Below, piece by piece: positions 9,701 to 17,661 of a stretch of 64,000 nt of DNA. The position numbers and the translations under genes are program-made. The DNA lies in NCBI GenBank assembly GCA_017849435.1, contig JAFIGY010000019.1, positions 264,336-328,335 on the forward strand, read 5' to 3'. How positions within the stretch are numbered: position 1 is the first letter of the stretch; each line of letters begins with the position of its first letter. The stretch comes from Chitinophaga niabensis. Lineage in GTDB: Bacteria; Bacteroidota; Bacteroidia; Chitinophagales; Chitinophagaceae. The notes below the pieces were generated by a model. It was not told the DNA's origin and made no database searches. It was given only the letters and a program-made list of their open reading frames with translations.

Positions 9701-10677
9701 AAGCGTTCATTGCGGATGCGGTAACGCTCGGGGAGGCGGACGTACGCGCACAACAACTGATCGTCAGCAAAACCACTATCGGGGATTCCAGTTTTGTGGG
9801 GAACAGCGCACTGATACCGCAAGGCTACGCCCTTCCGGGAAATATGCTGATCGGAGTATTAAGCACCCCGCCCACCACTGAACAAATGAATGCGGATAAA
9901 ACGAGGGACTGGTTCGGCTCCCCTGCAATTGCCCTGCCGGTGCGGCAGGACAGTGGAAGTTTCCCCGCCTATCTCACCACCACCCCCACCATTGCCCGGA
10001 AGATATTCAGGGCTATTGTGGAATTCATCAGGATCATCATTCCCGAGACCGTCGTGATCTGCTGCAGTGTGCTTTTCATTGCGTATGAGCATGATCTCAT
10101 CAAGAACAGATCACTCCTTGAGATTGGCAGGGAAATATACAAGCTGCCTTTCTATTATCTCTTCTTCCTCGGCTTACCAGCCTTGCTGGTAACGGCATTA
10201 CTGAAATGGGTGTTCGTGGGGAAATATAAAAAGATGCAGAAACCGATGTGGACGCATAAAGTATGGCGCAGCGAAGCTATCACCACCACTTACGAAGCGC
10301 TGGCCGTACCCTTCCTGCTGGAATACCTGAAAGGCACGCCTTTCCTTCCGATGGCCCTGCGCCTGCTGGGTGTAAAGATCGGGAAGAAAGTATGGCTGAA
10401 TACAACGGACATCACGGAATATGACATGGTGTCGATCGGCAGCGAAACCGCCCTGAATGACGACTGCGGACCACAGACCCACTTGTTCGAAGACCGGGTG
10501 ATGAAAGTAGGACCGGTGAAGATCGGTTCCCGGTGCAGCGTGGGCGCGAGAAGCATCATCCTGTACGATAGCGAGATCGGTGACAATACAAAGCTGGAGC
10601 CGCTTTCACTCGTCATGAAAGGCGAAAATCTGCCTGCCGGCGAAATCTGGACCGGAAGCCCCGTTCGGTCCGCCTAA
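6715..10677 (+). CDS. Pls/PosA-family membrane non-ribosomal peptide synthetase
   Basis: This 1320-residue protein has the architecture of epsilon-poly-L-lysine synthetase. An adenylation domain (about 20-505) has A3 YVLYTSGSTGKPKG at 158-171, A5 NSYGPTETT from 293, A8 GRIDDQIKLRGYRIELGE and A10 PSGKIDRKSLP with catalytic Lys492. A carrier domain has LGGHSLL with the phosphopantetheine serine at 552. Three helix pairs (about 610-690, 857-925 and 1098-1155) alternate with three left-handed-helix C domains (about 735-835, 980-1060 and 1220-1320). There is no condensation or thioesterase domain, as in Pls, where the C domains link free amino acids iteratively. My reading of the specificity pocket is D-M-E-H-N-G-S-V-T-K, acidic as in codes for basic amino acids. 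The ATG at 6715 was chosen over an upstream TTG (6661). Confidence 0.88.
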   Translation: MKLLSIVPGSPRPDLIRDETLAELFRTSARQHSTKTALVFGERRLTYAQLDSWSDAVAVFLASRGIGPGQAVGIWWPRSLELHVAILGIVKSGAAYVPLDREMPAERVETVLTEVKASAYFSDQSLQLDCPQFNIPAFNAPAAGISLPAGPQPDNWAYVLYTSGSTGKPKGIPINHRQICHLIRAEQSVINIREEDYVYQGFSVSFDMWCEETWISLFVGATLWVADAVTARSIDELSDVLRREKITILHAVPSLLAVMDDDIPSIRLVNAGGEACTPQVLARWSKPTNIFYNSYGPTETTVTATMTPLKPGDPITIGSPLPNYNLAVVDAAFNIVPFGEPGELIITGPGVCNGYVNRDDLTKEKFLPKLPAMNGLPGDRFYRTGDAVIIHPDHSVEFQGRIDDQIKLRGYRIELGEIESQLNALNGVSAAAVAVKKDNNKQDQLVGYVLMKNGTLFEESVARTALAKVLPPYMVPGVVVALPEMPRLPSGKIDRKSLPVPEALLQAPAEETGPINLSDSVGNRVQAVLRRVFPGKEVDPSQDFFTDLGGHSLLAATFVSRLRKEAGIPHASLKDVYTNRPLQTLITIWEKKNEQQPKEQRIFHSTPWWRYLACGSAQAVALLLVYGLFAIQILVPYLGYYYVVSRTESGTGDVHYALITAICLFCVIPPFFSVLSIIAKWLIIGKMKEGDYPMWGTYYFRWWMVNVIQRLVPAQFMNGTPLYSFYLRMMGVKVAPDAQLSAVTIGAEDLITIGKDVSISSLAVLNNAVVEDGLLKLRRITIGDHAYIGSSAVISGGTVIEDWGELQDLSHLQPGSVIREGEVWKGSPAQRIDKKKPEELPQPLRVSVFKRYRFGLLFSSLLIVFPLVVLIPLLPVLVLLNYLDTITPGDYDFSYLIYTPFLAICYICIYALETILLSRLLQRKLQPGTYPVYGWTYIRKWLADQLISMSLIVLHPIYATVYVSTFFRALGAKIGKNTEISTASSVTHPMLEIGSEAFIADAVTLGEADVRAQQLIVSKTTIGDSSFVGNSALIPQGYALPGNMLIGVLSTPPTTEQMNADKTRDWFGSPAIALPVRQDSGSFPAYLTTTPTIARKIFRAIVEFIRIIIPETVVICCSVLFIAYEHDLIKNRSLLEIGREIYKLPFYYLFFLGLPALLVTALLKWVFVGKYKKMQKPMWTHKVWRSEAITTTYEALAVPFLLEYLKGTPFLPMALRLLGVKIGKKVWLNTTDITEYDMVSIGSETALNDDCGPQTHLFEDRVMKVGPVKIGSRCSVGARSIILYDSEIGDNTKLEPLSLVMKGENLPAGEIWTGSPVRSA

Positions 10678-10783
10678 AAGCATACGGGAAAAATACGGTA
10701 TTGTTTCATGGGTTTCTCCCCTCGTTGTAACGATGGGGACAGGGTACGTTTGTGAAAGATTTTCACCCCTAAATGTACCCTAT

Positions 10784-12232
10784 ATGAAAAAAACACCAGC
10801 GCTACTGGGCTTACTGGCCTGTTCTTCTCTTTGTTTTGCGCAACAGAAGATCATCACTTACGACTGGAAAAACGGGCCGCTGACGGGGGATACCCTCGTA
10901 GAGAAAATAAAGGAAGGTACTTCCATCAGCATTCATTACATCAACATCAATCCCTTCGCCTTCAATTCCAACCTGAAGATCACGGATATTAACCGGGACT
11001 ACCAGGACGGAATGCAGGCCTGGACCAGTGCCATGGGTATTATTGCGGGAGGGAAAAGTACGCCGCCGGAGCAATCCGATAAGGAAACTCATAAAGCATG
11101 GCAGGGACATGATGTATCCCTCCCTGAGTATAAGGATTTCATTGAAGAAAGGAACGAACGGCTGGCATCCATTGAGCAGCGTTTTAACACACTTCAGGAG
11201 CGGATAGCCAGGATCAACGCGGTAATGGGTCTCGACACCGTGATCAAAATGGCCGCCAATGACCCTCACATTTATAGTAAAGAGGATATGCAGGAGTTCC
11301 TGTTCAGTATTGTGAAAGGGATTGTTTCCCCTGCAGATATTCCCAAAGATGTCAATAACGAACTCAACGAAATCAACACCAAACTGGGAGAAATTAAACA
11401 ATCCATCATCTACCTCGAAGGACTGCTCCGGCAAACGAAATTCAAAATTCCACCCGGCGAACTGAAGAAGACTGCTGACCTTGCCACAGCCCTTCAAAAA
11501 AAGGCCGATGAGCTTATTCGTACCTACACTGGCGAAAATGCCCGAAAACTGCTCCGGAATGCCTATATCATGAGCCGCAACAGCTACAACCTGTTGAACA
11601 CACCCTTCATACTGATTGGAAAGGAAATACGCCCCGCGCTGGGAGATTATACTGAACTCAAAGATGAAATAAAAGACAACAGCGGTAAAGTTCATCGCAC
11701 TATTACACACAAACTGAAAACCTTTGGAGGAAAGCGCGTTGATTTCAGCATCGGGCCGGCCATTATCATCGGTGGTAACGGTGCGGAATATTCGATCAGA
11801 AAAAATCCTGCAGACGCTGAAAAAGGACCGGACACCGCCAATGCCATCTTACACAAAGACGGGAAGAATACGCTTTTAAAATTCTCCCCGGTAGTCATGG
11901 CACATTGGTACAAAAATTCCAAAGATCACGAAGTGCAATACATGTTCTCACTCGGGCTTGCCCCGGATTTCTCTGCCATAGCCAACACAAGGGTGTTTGT
12001 TGGCGGCGGGATAGGGTTCCCCGAAACAATAGGATTGCTACGCAGGCTGGTGCTGAACGCCGGACTGTCTGTCGGTAATGCAGATGTATTGAAAAGCAGG
12101 TACCGCGATTGGGATAACTACAAACGGTTTGTGGACGTGAAAGACGAGGAACTTACTACAAAGGCCCTCCGGCTGGGCGGCTTTGTGTCTTTCACCTACA
12201 ACCTGGGCGGCAAAGGGCATGGCGATAAATAA
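10784..12232 (+). CDS. Hypothetical secreted protein with coiled coil and barrel-like C-terminus
   Basis: The 482-residue product has a cleavable signal peptide (about 1-20, ending CFAQQ), so it is exported. A central region (about 120-260) is rich in charged heptad-like helices (ERLASIEQRFNTLQERI, EINTKLGEIKQSI). The C-terminal 150 residues have alternating hydrophobic strands and glycines, ending in FVSFTYNLGG, as in small outer-membrane beta barrels. I do not recognise the family. It lies 107 nt after the Pls-like gene on the same strand, but no link is shown. The ATG at 10784 precedes the signal peptide directly, whereas an upstream start at 10733 would bury it. Confidence 0.7.
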   Translation: MKKTPALLGLLACSSLCFAQQKIITYDWKNGPLTGDTLVEKIKEGTSISIHYININPFAFNSNLKITDINRDYQDGMQAWTSAMGIIAGGKSTPPEQSDKETHKAWQGHDVSLPEYKDFIEERNERLASIEQRFNTLQERIARINAVMGLDTVIKMAANDPHIYSKEDMQEFLFSIVKGIVSPADIPKDVNNELNEINTKLGEIKQSIIYLEGLLRQTKFKIPPGELKKTADLATALQKKADELIRTYTGENARKLLRNAYIMSRNSYNLLNTPFILIGKEIRPALGDYTELKDEIKDNSGKVHRTITHKLKTFGGKRVDFSIGPAIIIGGNGAEYSIRKNPADAEKGPDTANAILHKDGKNTLLKFSPVVMAHWYKNSKDHEVQYMFSLGLAPDFSAIANTRVFVGGGIGFPETIGLLRRLVLNAGLSVGNADVLKSRYRDWDNYKRFVDVKDEELTTKALRLGGFVSFTYNLGGKGHGDK

Positions 12233-12339
12233 GTTGAAATATTTGTTTATATTGAATGTGCGAGTGCCCCTTGAGCCCTGTGTTCCCCTGATCGTTTTCC
12301 ATTATCCGGATCATTCACTTTCTATTCAAAAGAATACTT

Positions 12340-12933
12340 ATGAAACAAACATTAGCGTTAGTACTAATCGCCATCGCCTTAGGCGCAGGCTTACTTATCG
12401 GGCATTTTATCTGGAAATCCCCTGCTTTAGATACAAGCGGCATCACACCATCTGATACAGAGGGATTCAATACAGATTTACTCTCCCCGATGATGCGTGG
12501 AAAAATTCCTGAGAAAAAGGCACTCCCCAACCTGGAAGCCTATAGGTCGCCCAAGGCATATCGACAGCTTTCCATGAATGAATATACAAAGGTCGGCTTC
12601 ATAGTACACGATTCAGGGGATATCAGAAGATATATCAGTGAAACATTTCCAAAGTTTGCAAACGATCACACGCTTCCTAACGAGTATCATTGGACGATCG
12701 CATTGTATCCCTTTGTTGGGAATGATACATTTCCCCGTGGAGGGAATAAAACGATTCCGAGAATAGGCGTTTATATCATACCAACGCTGTATAAGACAGA
12801 TGGAACCTACATTGACTATCTCGACGCCATAAAAGATCCCACCCTGTCAAAATTCTACAGACCAAAGGGCCTCGCCAAACCGACAGCAGAGGATTCTTCT
12901 TACATCTTCGACGAAGGACATCTATGGCCATAA
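12340..12933 (+). CDS. Hypothetical membrane-anchored protein, first gene of a sensor operon
   Basis: The 197-residue product has one N-terminal hydrophobic helix (about 5-24) and then a soluble domain. The latter has a likely sheet region (WTIALYPFV, IPRIGVYIIPTLY) and a C-terminus without cysteines. No named domain is recognised. It overlaps the next gene (TAATG), which overlaps the histidine kinase, so all four genes to 14964 are probably translated together. The arrangement resembles 193-723 followed by 1-158. A role as ligand-binding or inhibitory partner of the membrane sensor is inference only. Confidence 0.7.
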   Translation: MKQTLALVLIAIALGAGLLIGHFIWKSPALDTSGITPSDTEGFNTDLLSPMMRGKIPEKKALPNLEAYRSPKAYRQLSMNEYTKVGFIVHDSGDIRRYISETFPKFANDHTLPNEYHWTIALYPFVGNDTFPRGGNKTIPRIGVYIIPTLYKTDGTYIDYLDAIKDPTLSKFYRPKGLAKPTAEDSSYIFDEGHLWP

Positions 12934-13583
12934 TGCAATTCTTCAACCCAACGGTCTGTGCGGAGATCCTTGCATTCTTCACAGCGCTGTTCGCTTTGCA
13001 TAATAAGGGAAATACTTATTGGCGTCTGTTCATGATCTATCTGTTGCTGGTAATTGTTCTTGAGGCCGTAGGGTTTTCCCTCGCCATCAACAAAAAGATC
13101 AATTATCCTGTTTACAACTTATTGATCCTCGTACAGGCGCTATTCTTTTCCTTTCTTTTCTATCAGTTCAATACATCGAAGAAAATAAGGCAATGGCTGA
13201 TGTTGCTCCTGTTCCTTTTCATCTGTTTCTTCATATTTGAAGGGCTTGGCTCTTCATTCCTTGCGTACAACAAATCAAGCCGCCAGATATTCTCTTTCTA
13301 TATCGTATTATTTTGTTGCATTTATTATTTTTCGATCCTTCAAAACGATGAGATCATCCATCCGTTGAAACATCCGCCATTCTGGATCATCACAGGACTT
13401 TTCTTTTTCTATTTCGGGTCTGCCGCCATGTTCGCCTTTTTCGATAAAGCATCGAAAAGTAAACAATCAGGGGATGTTGCTTTTTATTATATTATCATGG
13501 GATACCTCAGTTGTATCCTTTACGGAAGCTGGATAATCGGTTTTATATGCAGGAAAATACAAACTCAGCCATTCAGGCCATAA
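12924..13583 (+). CDS. Polytopic membrane protein, probable sensory partner of the kinase
   Basis: Up to 219 residues, largely hydrophobic, with about six or seven membrane helices (for example YWRLFMIYLLLVIVLEAVG and WLMLLLFLFICFFIFEGLG). There are two in-frame ATGs at 12924 and 12933. The second forms a TAATG junction with the preceding stop and is the likelier start. The 3' end overlaps the kinase gene by 37 nt. I know no function for the family. Its position and the short, sensor-poor kinase suggest that it supplies the membrane input domain in trans. The first helices resemble the partial protein at 1-158. Confidence 0.75.
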   Translation: MAIMQFFNPTVCAEILAFFTALFALHNKGNTYWRLFMIYLLLVIVLEAVGFSLAINKKINYPVYNLLILVQALFFSFLFYQFNTSKKIRQWLMLLLFLFICFFIFEGLGSSFLAYNKSSRQIFSFYIVLFCCIYYFSILQNDEIIHPLKHPPFWIITGLFFFYFGSAAMFAFFDKASKSKQSGDVAFYYIIMGYLSCILYGSWIIGFICRKIQTQPFRP

Positions 13584-14326
13584 TCGCTATTTCCTCCATT
13601 TTTACTTTAGTAGCTGCTTTTGTAGTGGCTTACCTGCTTTATTTCAACCAGCGAAAAGCCCGACTGATAGCAGAGAAAAAAACATTAAAGGAAGATTTTG
13701 AAAAACAGTTATTACGATCCAGGGTAGAAGTACAGGAAGCCACTTTTCAACATATCGGCAGGGAGTTGCATGATAATGTCGGTCAGTTATTAAGCACCGC
13801 GAAAATGTTGTTAGGCGTTACGGAAATGGGTTTGCCTGCGGTGCCGGATACACTTCAAACGGCCAGCGCTACCCTGAGCAAGGCCATCCAGGAAATCCGC
13901 CAATTGTCGCGGTCGCTGGACAAAGAATGGCTCGAGCAGTTCAGTTTGCTGGCCAATCTCCGGGAAGAAACAGAGAGGATCAATGCAGGCGGTACCGTAC
14001 GGGCGTCCTGTAATTGCAGCATCATTCTTCAAATGCCGGCTGCAGAGCAGATCATACTTTTCAGGATCGTGCAGGAAGCCATCCAGAATGCATTAAAGCA
14101 CGCTCATCCCGCTACCATTATTGTAGTCATGACGGAACAAGACCACTGGCTGCATGTGACGGTAACGGACGATGGCGGCGGCATGCCGGTAAATTTTCAG
14201 GGCATGGGAACTGCCAACATGCAGCGGCGGGTGCAACTTTTCGGCGGATCAGTCACCTGGGAGCGGCTGGCCCCTCAAGGCACACAGGTGACCATTCGCA
14301 TCCCTTTACAAAACATTGGGTTATGA
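13547..14326 (+). CDS. Sensor histidine kinase (HisKA_3/NarL-type)
   Basis: The 259-residue kinase has a single membrane helix (about 9-33), a short coiled-coil linker, and the HisKA_3 dimerisation box with phospho-accepting His75 in GRELHDNVGQ. The HATPase_c domain shows an N box (RIVQEAIQNALKHAHP), a G1 box (VTDDGGGMP) and a G2 region (GMGTANMQRR). It has almost no extracytoplasmic domain, so the signal probably comes through another protein. It overlaps the upstream membrane protein gene and shares an ATGA junction with the response regulator. I chose the ATG at 13547; a start at 13511 would add 12 residues lying wholly inside the upstream gene. Confidence 0.92.
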   Translation: MQENTNSAIQAIIAISSIFTLVAAFVVAYLLYFNQRKARLIAEKKTLKEDFEKQLLRSRVEVQEATFQHIGRELHDNVGQLLSTAKMLLGVTEMGLPAVPDTLQTASATLSKAIQEIRQLSRSLDKEWLEQFSLLANLREETERINAGGTVRASCNCSIILQMPAAEQIILFRIVQEAIQNALKHAHPATIIVVMTEQDHWLHVTVTDDGGGMPVNFQGMGTANMQRRVQLFGGSVTWERLAPQGTQVTIRIPLQNIGL

Positions 14327-14964
14327 AGATAAAAATAGGATTGGTAGACGATCACCAGCTATTCCTGAAATCACTAAGCCTCCTGCTGGAGACACTCCCT
14401 CATTTTGAAGTGGTCACAGAAGCACTGCACGGGGAAGACCTTCGCCAGAAGCTTCCCCGGCTGCCGGAAACTCCTGATATCCTGCTGATTGATGTGAACA
14501 TGCCCGTTATGGACGGCTTCGAAACCACCCGGTGGCTGGCCGACCACTACCCCGCTATCCGCCTCGCAGCCCTCTCCATGAGCGACAAAGACCAGGCGAT
14601 CATTAAAATGTTCCGCGCCGGCTGCTGCGCTTACTTGTTAAAGGATACTCATCCGGCAGAACTGGAAAAAGCGCTGCTGCAGATCCACGAAAAAGGCTAC
14701 TACAATGCCGATGCCTCCAATGTCAACTTCCGGAAACTTTTGATGCAGGCAGATGAAAAACAGGAATTATCCCTCACCGCCAAAGAACTGCAGTTTCTCA
14801 AACTCGCCTGCAGTGAACTCACTTACAAAGAAATAGCAGCAAAAATGGGGCTGAAGGAGCGAACAATAGATGGATACCGGGAATCGCTGTTCGACAAGTT
14901 TCATGTGCAAAGTCGCGTTGGGCTATGCCTGGAGGCGTTGCGGAAGGAGTTCGTCACCCTGTAG
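14323..14964 (+). CDS. NarL/LuxR-family response regulator
   Basis: The 213-residue regulator has a receiver domain (about 3-120) with the acidic pair in LVDDHQ, the phospho-acceptor Asp57 in LLIDVNMPVMDG, and the conserved lysine in YLLKDTHP. A LuxR-type helix-turn-helix follows (about 148-205: LTAKELQFLKLACSELTYKE, then LKERTIDGYRESLFDKF). Its ATG overlaps the kinase stop codon, so the pair is one two-component system. Target genes are not evident. The 8-bp inverted repeat just downstream at 14994-15021 could be a binding site, but that is untested. Confidence 0.92.
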   Translation: MKIKIGLVDDHQLFLKSLSLLLETLPHFEVVTEALHGEDLRQKLPRLPETPDILLIDVNMPVMDGFETTRWLADHYPAIRLAALSMSDKDQAIIKMFRAGCCAYLLKDTHPAELEKALLQIHEKGYYNADASNVNFRKLLMQADEKQELSLTAKELQFLKLACSELTYKEIAAKMGLKERTIDGYRESLFDKFHVQSRVGLCLEALRKEFVTL

Positions 14965-14993
14965 GAACAATATTTTATGCAAAACCATATACT

Positions 14994-15021
14994 ATGTAAA
15001 GCATAATACTTAACTTTACAT
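14994..15021. repeat. Perfect 8-bp inverted repeat, possible operator
   Basis: ATGTAAAG (14994-15001) and CTTTACAT (15014-15021) are inverted around a 12-bp spacer, between the response regulator and the lipoprotein gene. A pair TTATGC/GCATAA overlaps it. The 20-bp centre-to-centre spacing suits a dimeric regulator. There is no T tract after it, so it is unlikely to be a terminator. Confidence 0.4.
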
Positions 15022-15032
15022 AAAACACCGCC

Positions 15033-15437
15033 ATGAGATACTTCTTCCTGCTCCTCGCTCTTTGCGCCCTCCTTTCCTGTAACGACCACGGCAACCACCG
15101 TTCTTTCGTTTCCATGAATATGAACGGGAAAAAAACAAAGATCGCCATCAATGAATCTGAACGCTTCTATTCCCTCTCCGCCGTATTCGACGCGGAACAA
15201 ACATCCCAGGTACAAAACTGGCTGGATGAAAACCTCAGTCCGGGCACTCCCCGGTTCAGGAATGCAAACTTCGACGCCAAAATCACGCTCGACAACCGCA
15301 TGACTTTCAACATCCTCCTCAAACCGGGGGAACTACAGATCAATTTCCCGATCAAAAACAACTCCCCCGCCGGCTACCAGCGGATAAAAAAAGTAGGAGA
15401 TGGTATGCGGGAGGTATTGGGAATACCAGCGAAATGA
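15033..15437 (+). CDS. Hypothetical small lipoprotein, 134 aa
   Basis: A type II signal peptide is evident: hydrophobic MRYFFLLLALCALLSC with lipobox LLSC at residues 13-16. The mature protein of about 118 residues would be membrane-anchored, probably in the outer membrane. It contains DAKITLDNRMTFNILLKPGE, a likely beta segment, and no domain I recognise. It follows the two-component operon by 68 nt, with an inverted repeat in the gap, so it could be a target of that system. Confidence 0.72.
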   Translation: MRYFFLLLALCALLSCNDHGNHRSFVSMNMNGKKTKIAINESERFYSLSAVFDAEQTSQVQNWLDENLSPGTPRFRNANFDAKITLDNRMTFNILLKPGELQINFPIKNNSPAGYQRIKKVGDGMREVLGIPAK

Positions 15438-15502
15438 TATTTTTCTTCCCTGCCCGTCCAATTTCCGCCGGCTCGATTGTTATAAGGATAAAATCCATCA
15501 AT

Positions 15503-16057
15503 ATGAGAAAAGTATCAGTTTTCAACTTCCTGACGCTAAACGGCTACTACAAAGGTCCTGTTGAAGATATCAGCTGGCACAGGCACGAAGGAGAAGAAAG
15601 CCGGTTCTCGGAGGAGTCGCTCCGGCACGGCAACATTTTGCTTTTCGGGCGCGTTACCTACGAGATGATGGCCGCCTGGTGGCCCGGTCCGGATGCGATC
15701 AGCAGCATGCCCGTAGTGGCAAAAGGAATGAATGAAGCGGAAAAGATCGTTTTTTCCAGGACCTTGCAACGGGCGGAGTGGAGTAATACCCGGGTGGTCA
15801 AAGGGGATCTTGTGGAGGAGGTTCTGCAAATGAAACAGGCACCGGGCAAAGACATGACGATTCTCGGAAGCGGGACCATCATCACACAACTGGCAGATGC
15901 CGGATTGATCGATGAATACCAGGTCATGATAGATCCTGTAGCCATAGGGGAAGGAACACCCATGTTCCACCAGCTCAAACATAAGCTGGACCTGAAACTG
16001 ACGGACACAAAAGTATTCAAAAGCGGTGTTGTATTGCTTTCTTATAAACCCATGTAA
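15503..16057 (+). CDS. Dihydrofolate reductase-family (RibD C-terminal-like) protein
   Basis: The 184-residue protein matches small stand-alone RibD C-terminal/DHFR-fold proteins: MRKVSVFNFLTLNGYYKGP at the N-terminus, LFGRVTYEMMAAWW, and DMTILGSGTIITQLADAGLI near the NADPH site. Physiological substrates of this group are mostly unknown. The stop is 1 nt from the next ATG (DGPF protein), followed by the sigma gene, so the three form one operon. Such reductases often accompany ECF42-type sigma factors. An upstream ATG at 15434 would overlap the previous gene, so 15503 is preferred. Confidence 0.87.
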   Translation: MRKVSVFNFLTLNGYYKGPVEDISWHRHEGEESRFSEESLRHGNILLFGRVTYEMMAAWWPGPDAISSMPVVAKGMNEAEKIVFSRTLQRAEWSNTRVVKGDLVEEVLQMKQAPGKDMTILGSGTIITQLADAGLIDEYQVMIDPVAIGEGTPMFHQLKHKLDLKLTDTKVFKSGVVLLSYKPM

Positions 16058-16058
16058 A

Positions 16059-16424
16059 ATGAGCAACGAATATATCTTTTTCATCCGCTGGACTAAAGGA
16101 GAACAACCTGCGCCGGAACATATGCAGGCGGCTATAGAAGAATGGCTGAAATGGATGGGCACCATCGCTGCGCAGGGCAGGCTTGCAGACCAGGGTAACA
16201 GCCTCAGCCTGGAGGGCAAAGTAGTGCGGGCAAACGATGTGACGGATGGCCCCTATGTAGAGATCAAGGAGGCGCTGGGTGGCTACATTGTAGTGCGGGG
16301 AGAAGATTTTGAAGACGTGATCAGCATTGCCAGGGAATGCCCGATCGTAAAAGCGGGCGGGAATATTGAAATACGAAAAGTGGTACCGCCGCAGGAGATC
16401 GGTGAGATCATTCTACCGGAATAA
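16059..16424 (+). CDS. YCII-related DGPF-domain protein
   Basis: This 121-residue protein opens with EYIFFIRWTKGEQ and carries the DGPF signature in variant form (TDGPYVEIKEALGGYIVV), followed by CPIVKAGGNIEIRKV. DGPF proteins are the conserved genomic partners of ECF42-type sigma factors, and the sigma gene follows after 5 nt. They are proposed to act as targets or modulators, but their chemistry is unknown. Start and stop fit tightly between neighbours. Confidence 0.9.
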   Translation: MSNEYIFFIRWTKGEQPAPEHMQAAIEEWLKWMGTIAAQGRLADQGNSLSLEGKVVRANDVTDGPYVEIKEALGGYIVVRGEDFEDVISIARECPIVKAGGNIEIRKVVPPQEIGEIILPE

Positions 16425-16429
16425 ATAAA

Positions 16430-17656
16430 ATGGACCAGGGAACATTAGTACCCCATCTGTTCCGTACGGAGTACCGGAAGATCGTATCGGTCCTCTGTAA
16501 ACGCTTCGGGTTTGAACAGATGGAAATAGCGGAAGATATTGCGAGCGATACTTTTCTGACAGCTGCGCAAACGTGGGGCCTGAGGGGCATCCCGCCCAAC
16601 CCGGCTGCCTGGCTGTACAACGTAGCGAAGAACAAAGCGAAGAATCATCTGCAACGGGAATCCGTTTACAGGAACAAGGTTGCGCCGGAAATGAAATATG
16701 CTGCGTCTGAATTCACAGAACAGGAGATCGATCTTTCCCCGCAGAATATCAACGACAGCCAATTACAGATGATGTTCGCCATCTGTCATCCTTCCATTCC
16801 CTCCCAGGCGCAGATCGGATTATCTCTGCGCATCCTGTGCGGCTTCGGTATCGAAGAAATAGCAGACGCATTCCTCACCAGCAAGGAGACCATCAACAAA
16901 AGACTTTTCCGTGCGAAAGAAAAATTAAGGGAAGAAAATATCCGGATAGAAGTACCGGCTCCCGCGGATATTGAAGAACGACTATCCATCGTGCTCACTA
17001 CCATCTACCTGCTGTTCAACGAAGGATATTATTCGGTAAGTCAGCATACCACGTTGCGGAAGGACCTCTGCTTCGAAGCGATCCGTTTATGCACGATGCT
17101 GATAGAGAACAAGACCACCAATACACCGCAGGCAAACGCATTGCTGTCCCTGATGTGCTTCCATGCCTCCCGTTTTGAGGCAAGGTTGAATGAAAATGGA
17201 GAATTGGTGTTGTATGCGGAGCAGGATACCAGTCGCTGGGATACAGACCTGATCAGCAGGGGGACATATTTCCTGAATTGCTCGGCCAGCGGCAGTCAGC
17301 TGTCGAAATACCACCTGGAGGCCGGGATCGCTTACTGGCATACGCAAAAGGCGGATACAAAAGAAAAATGGGAGAACATCCTGCAGCTGTACAATCTGCT
17401 GCTGCTGATAGAATACTCTCCCATTGCTGCGCTGAACCGGACTTTCGCACTTTCGAAAGCCAATAGCAGACAGGAAGCGATTATAGCAGCGGAAAAACTC
17501 AACCTGCCGGATAATCACTTCTACTACACGTTGCTGGGCGAACTGTACACGGGTATTGACCGGAAAAAAGCCTTGCAGCACCTGGAGAAAGCGCTTTCCC
17601 TCGCCAAAACACAAACCGATCAGCAGACCATCCGGAAGAAGATCGCGCTGTTATAA
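16430..17656 (+). CDS. ECF42-type RNA polymerase sigma factor with C-terminal extension
   Basis: The 408-residue protein has sigma region 2 (about 8-75, AEDIASDTFLTAAQTWGLRG) and region 4 (about 110-165, SLRILCGFGIEEIADAFL, then ETINKRLFRAKEKLREENI). A long C-terminal extension follows (about 185-408), containing FNEGYY (DUF6596) and TPR-like helices (YYTLLGELYTGIDRKKALQH). This is the ECF42 design, in which the extension replaces an anti-sigma factor. No anti-sigma gene is adjacent. The DGPF gene just upstream is the expected partner. It converges with the AHSA1 gene 5 nt away. Confidence 0.9.
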   Translation: MDQGTLVPHLFRTEYRKIVSVLCKRFGFEQMEIAEDIASDTFLTAAQTWGLRGIPPNPAAWLYNVAKNKAKNHLQRESVYRNKVAPEMKYAASEFTEQEIDLSPQNINDSQLQMMFAICHPSIPSQAQIGLSLRILCGFGIEEIADAFLTSKETINKRLFRAKEKLREENIRIEVPAPADIEERLSIVLTTIYLLFNEGYYSVSQHTTLRKDLCFEAIRLCTMLIENKTTNTPQANALLSLMCFHASRFEARLNENGELVLYAEQDTSRWDTDLISRGTYFLNCSASGSQLSKYHLEAGIAYWHTQKADTKEKWENILQLYNLLLLIEYSPIAALNRTFALSKANSRQEAIIAAEKLNLPDNHFYYTLLGELYTGIDRKKALQHLEKALSLAKTQTDQQTIRKKIALL

Positions 17657-17661
17657 CGATA

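Noticed and set aside
10717-10737. Hairpin CCCCTCGTT/AACGATGGGG considered as the synthetase terminator
   Set aside because: The stem has a bulge and no T run follows; the support is too weak.
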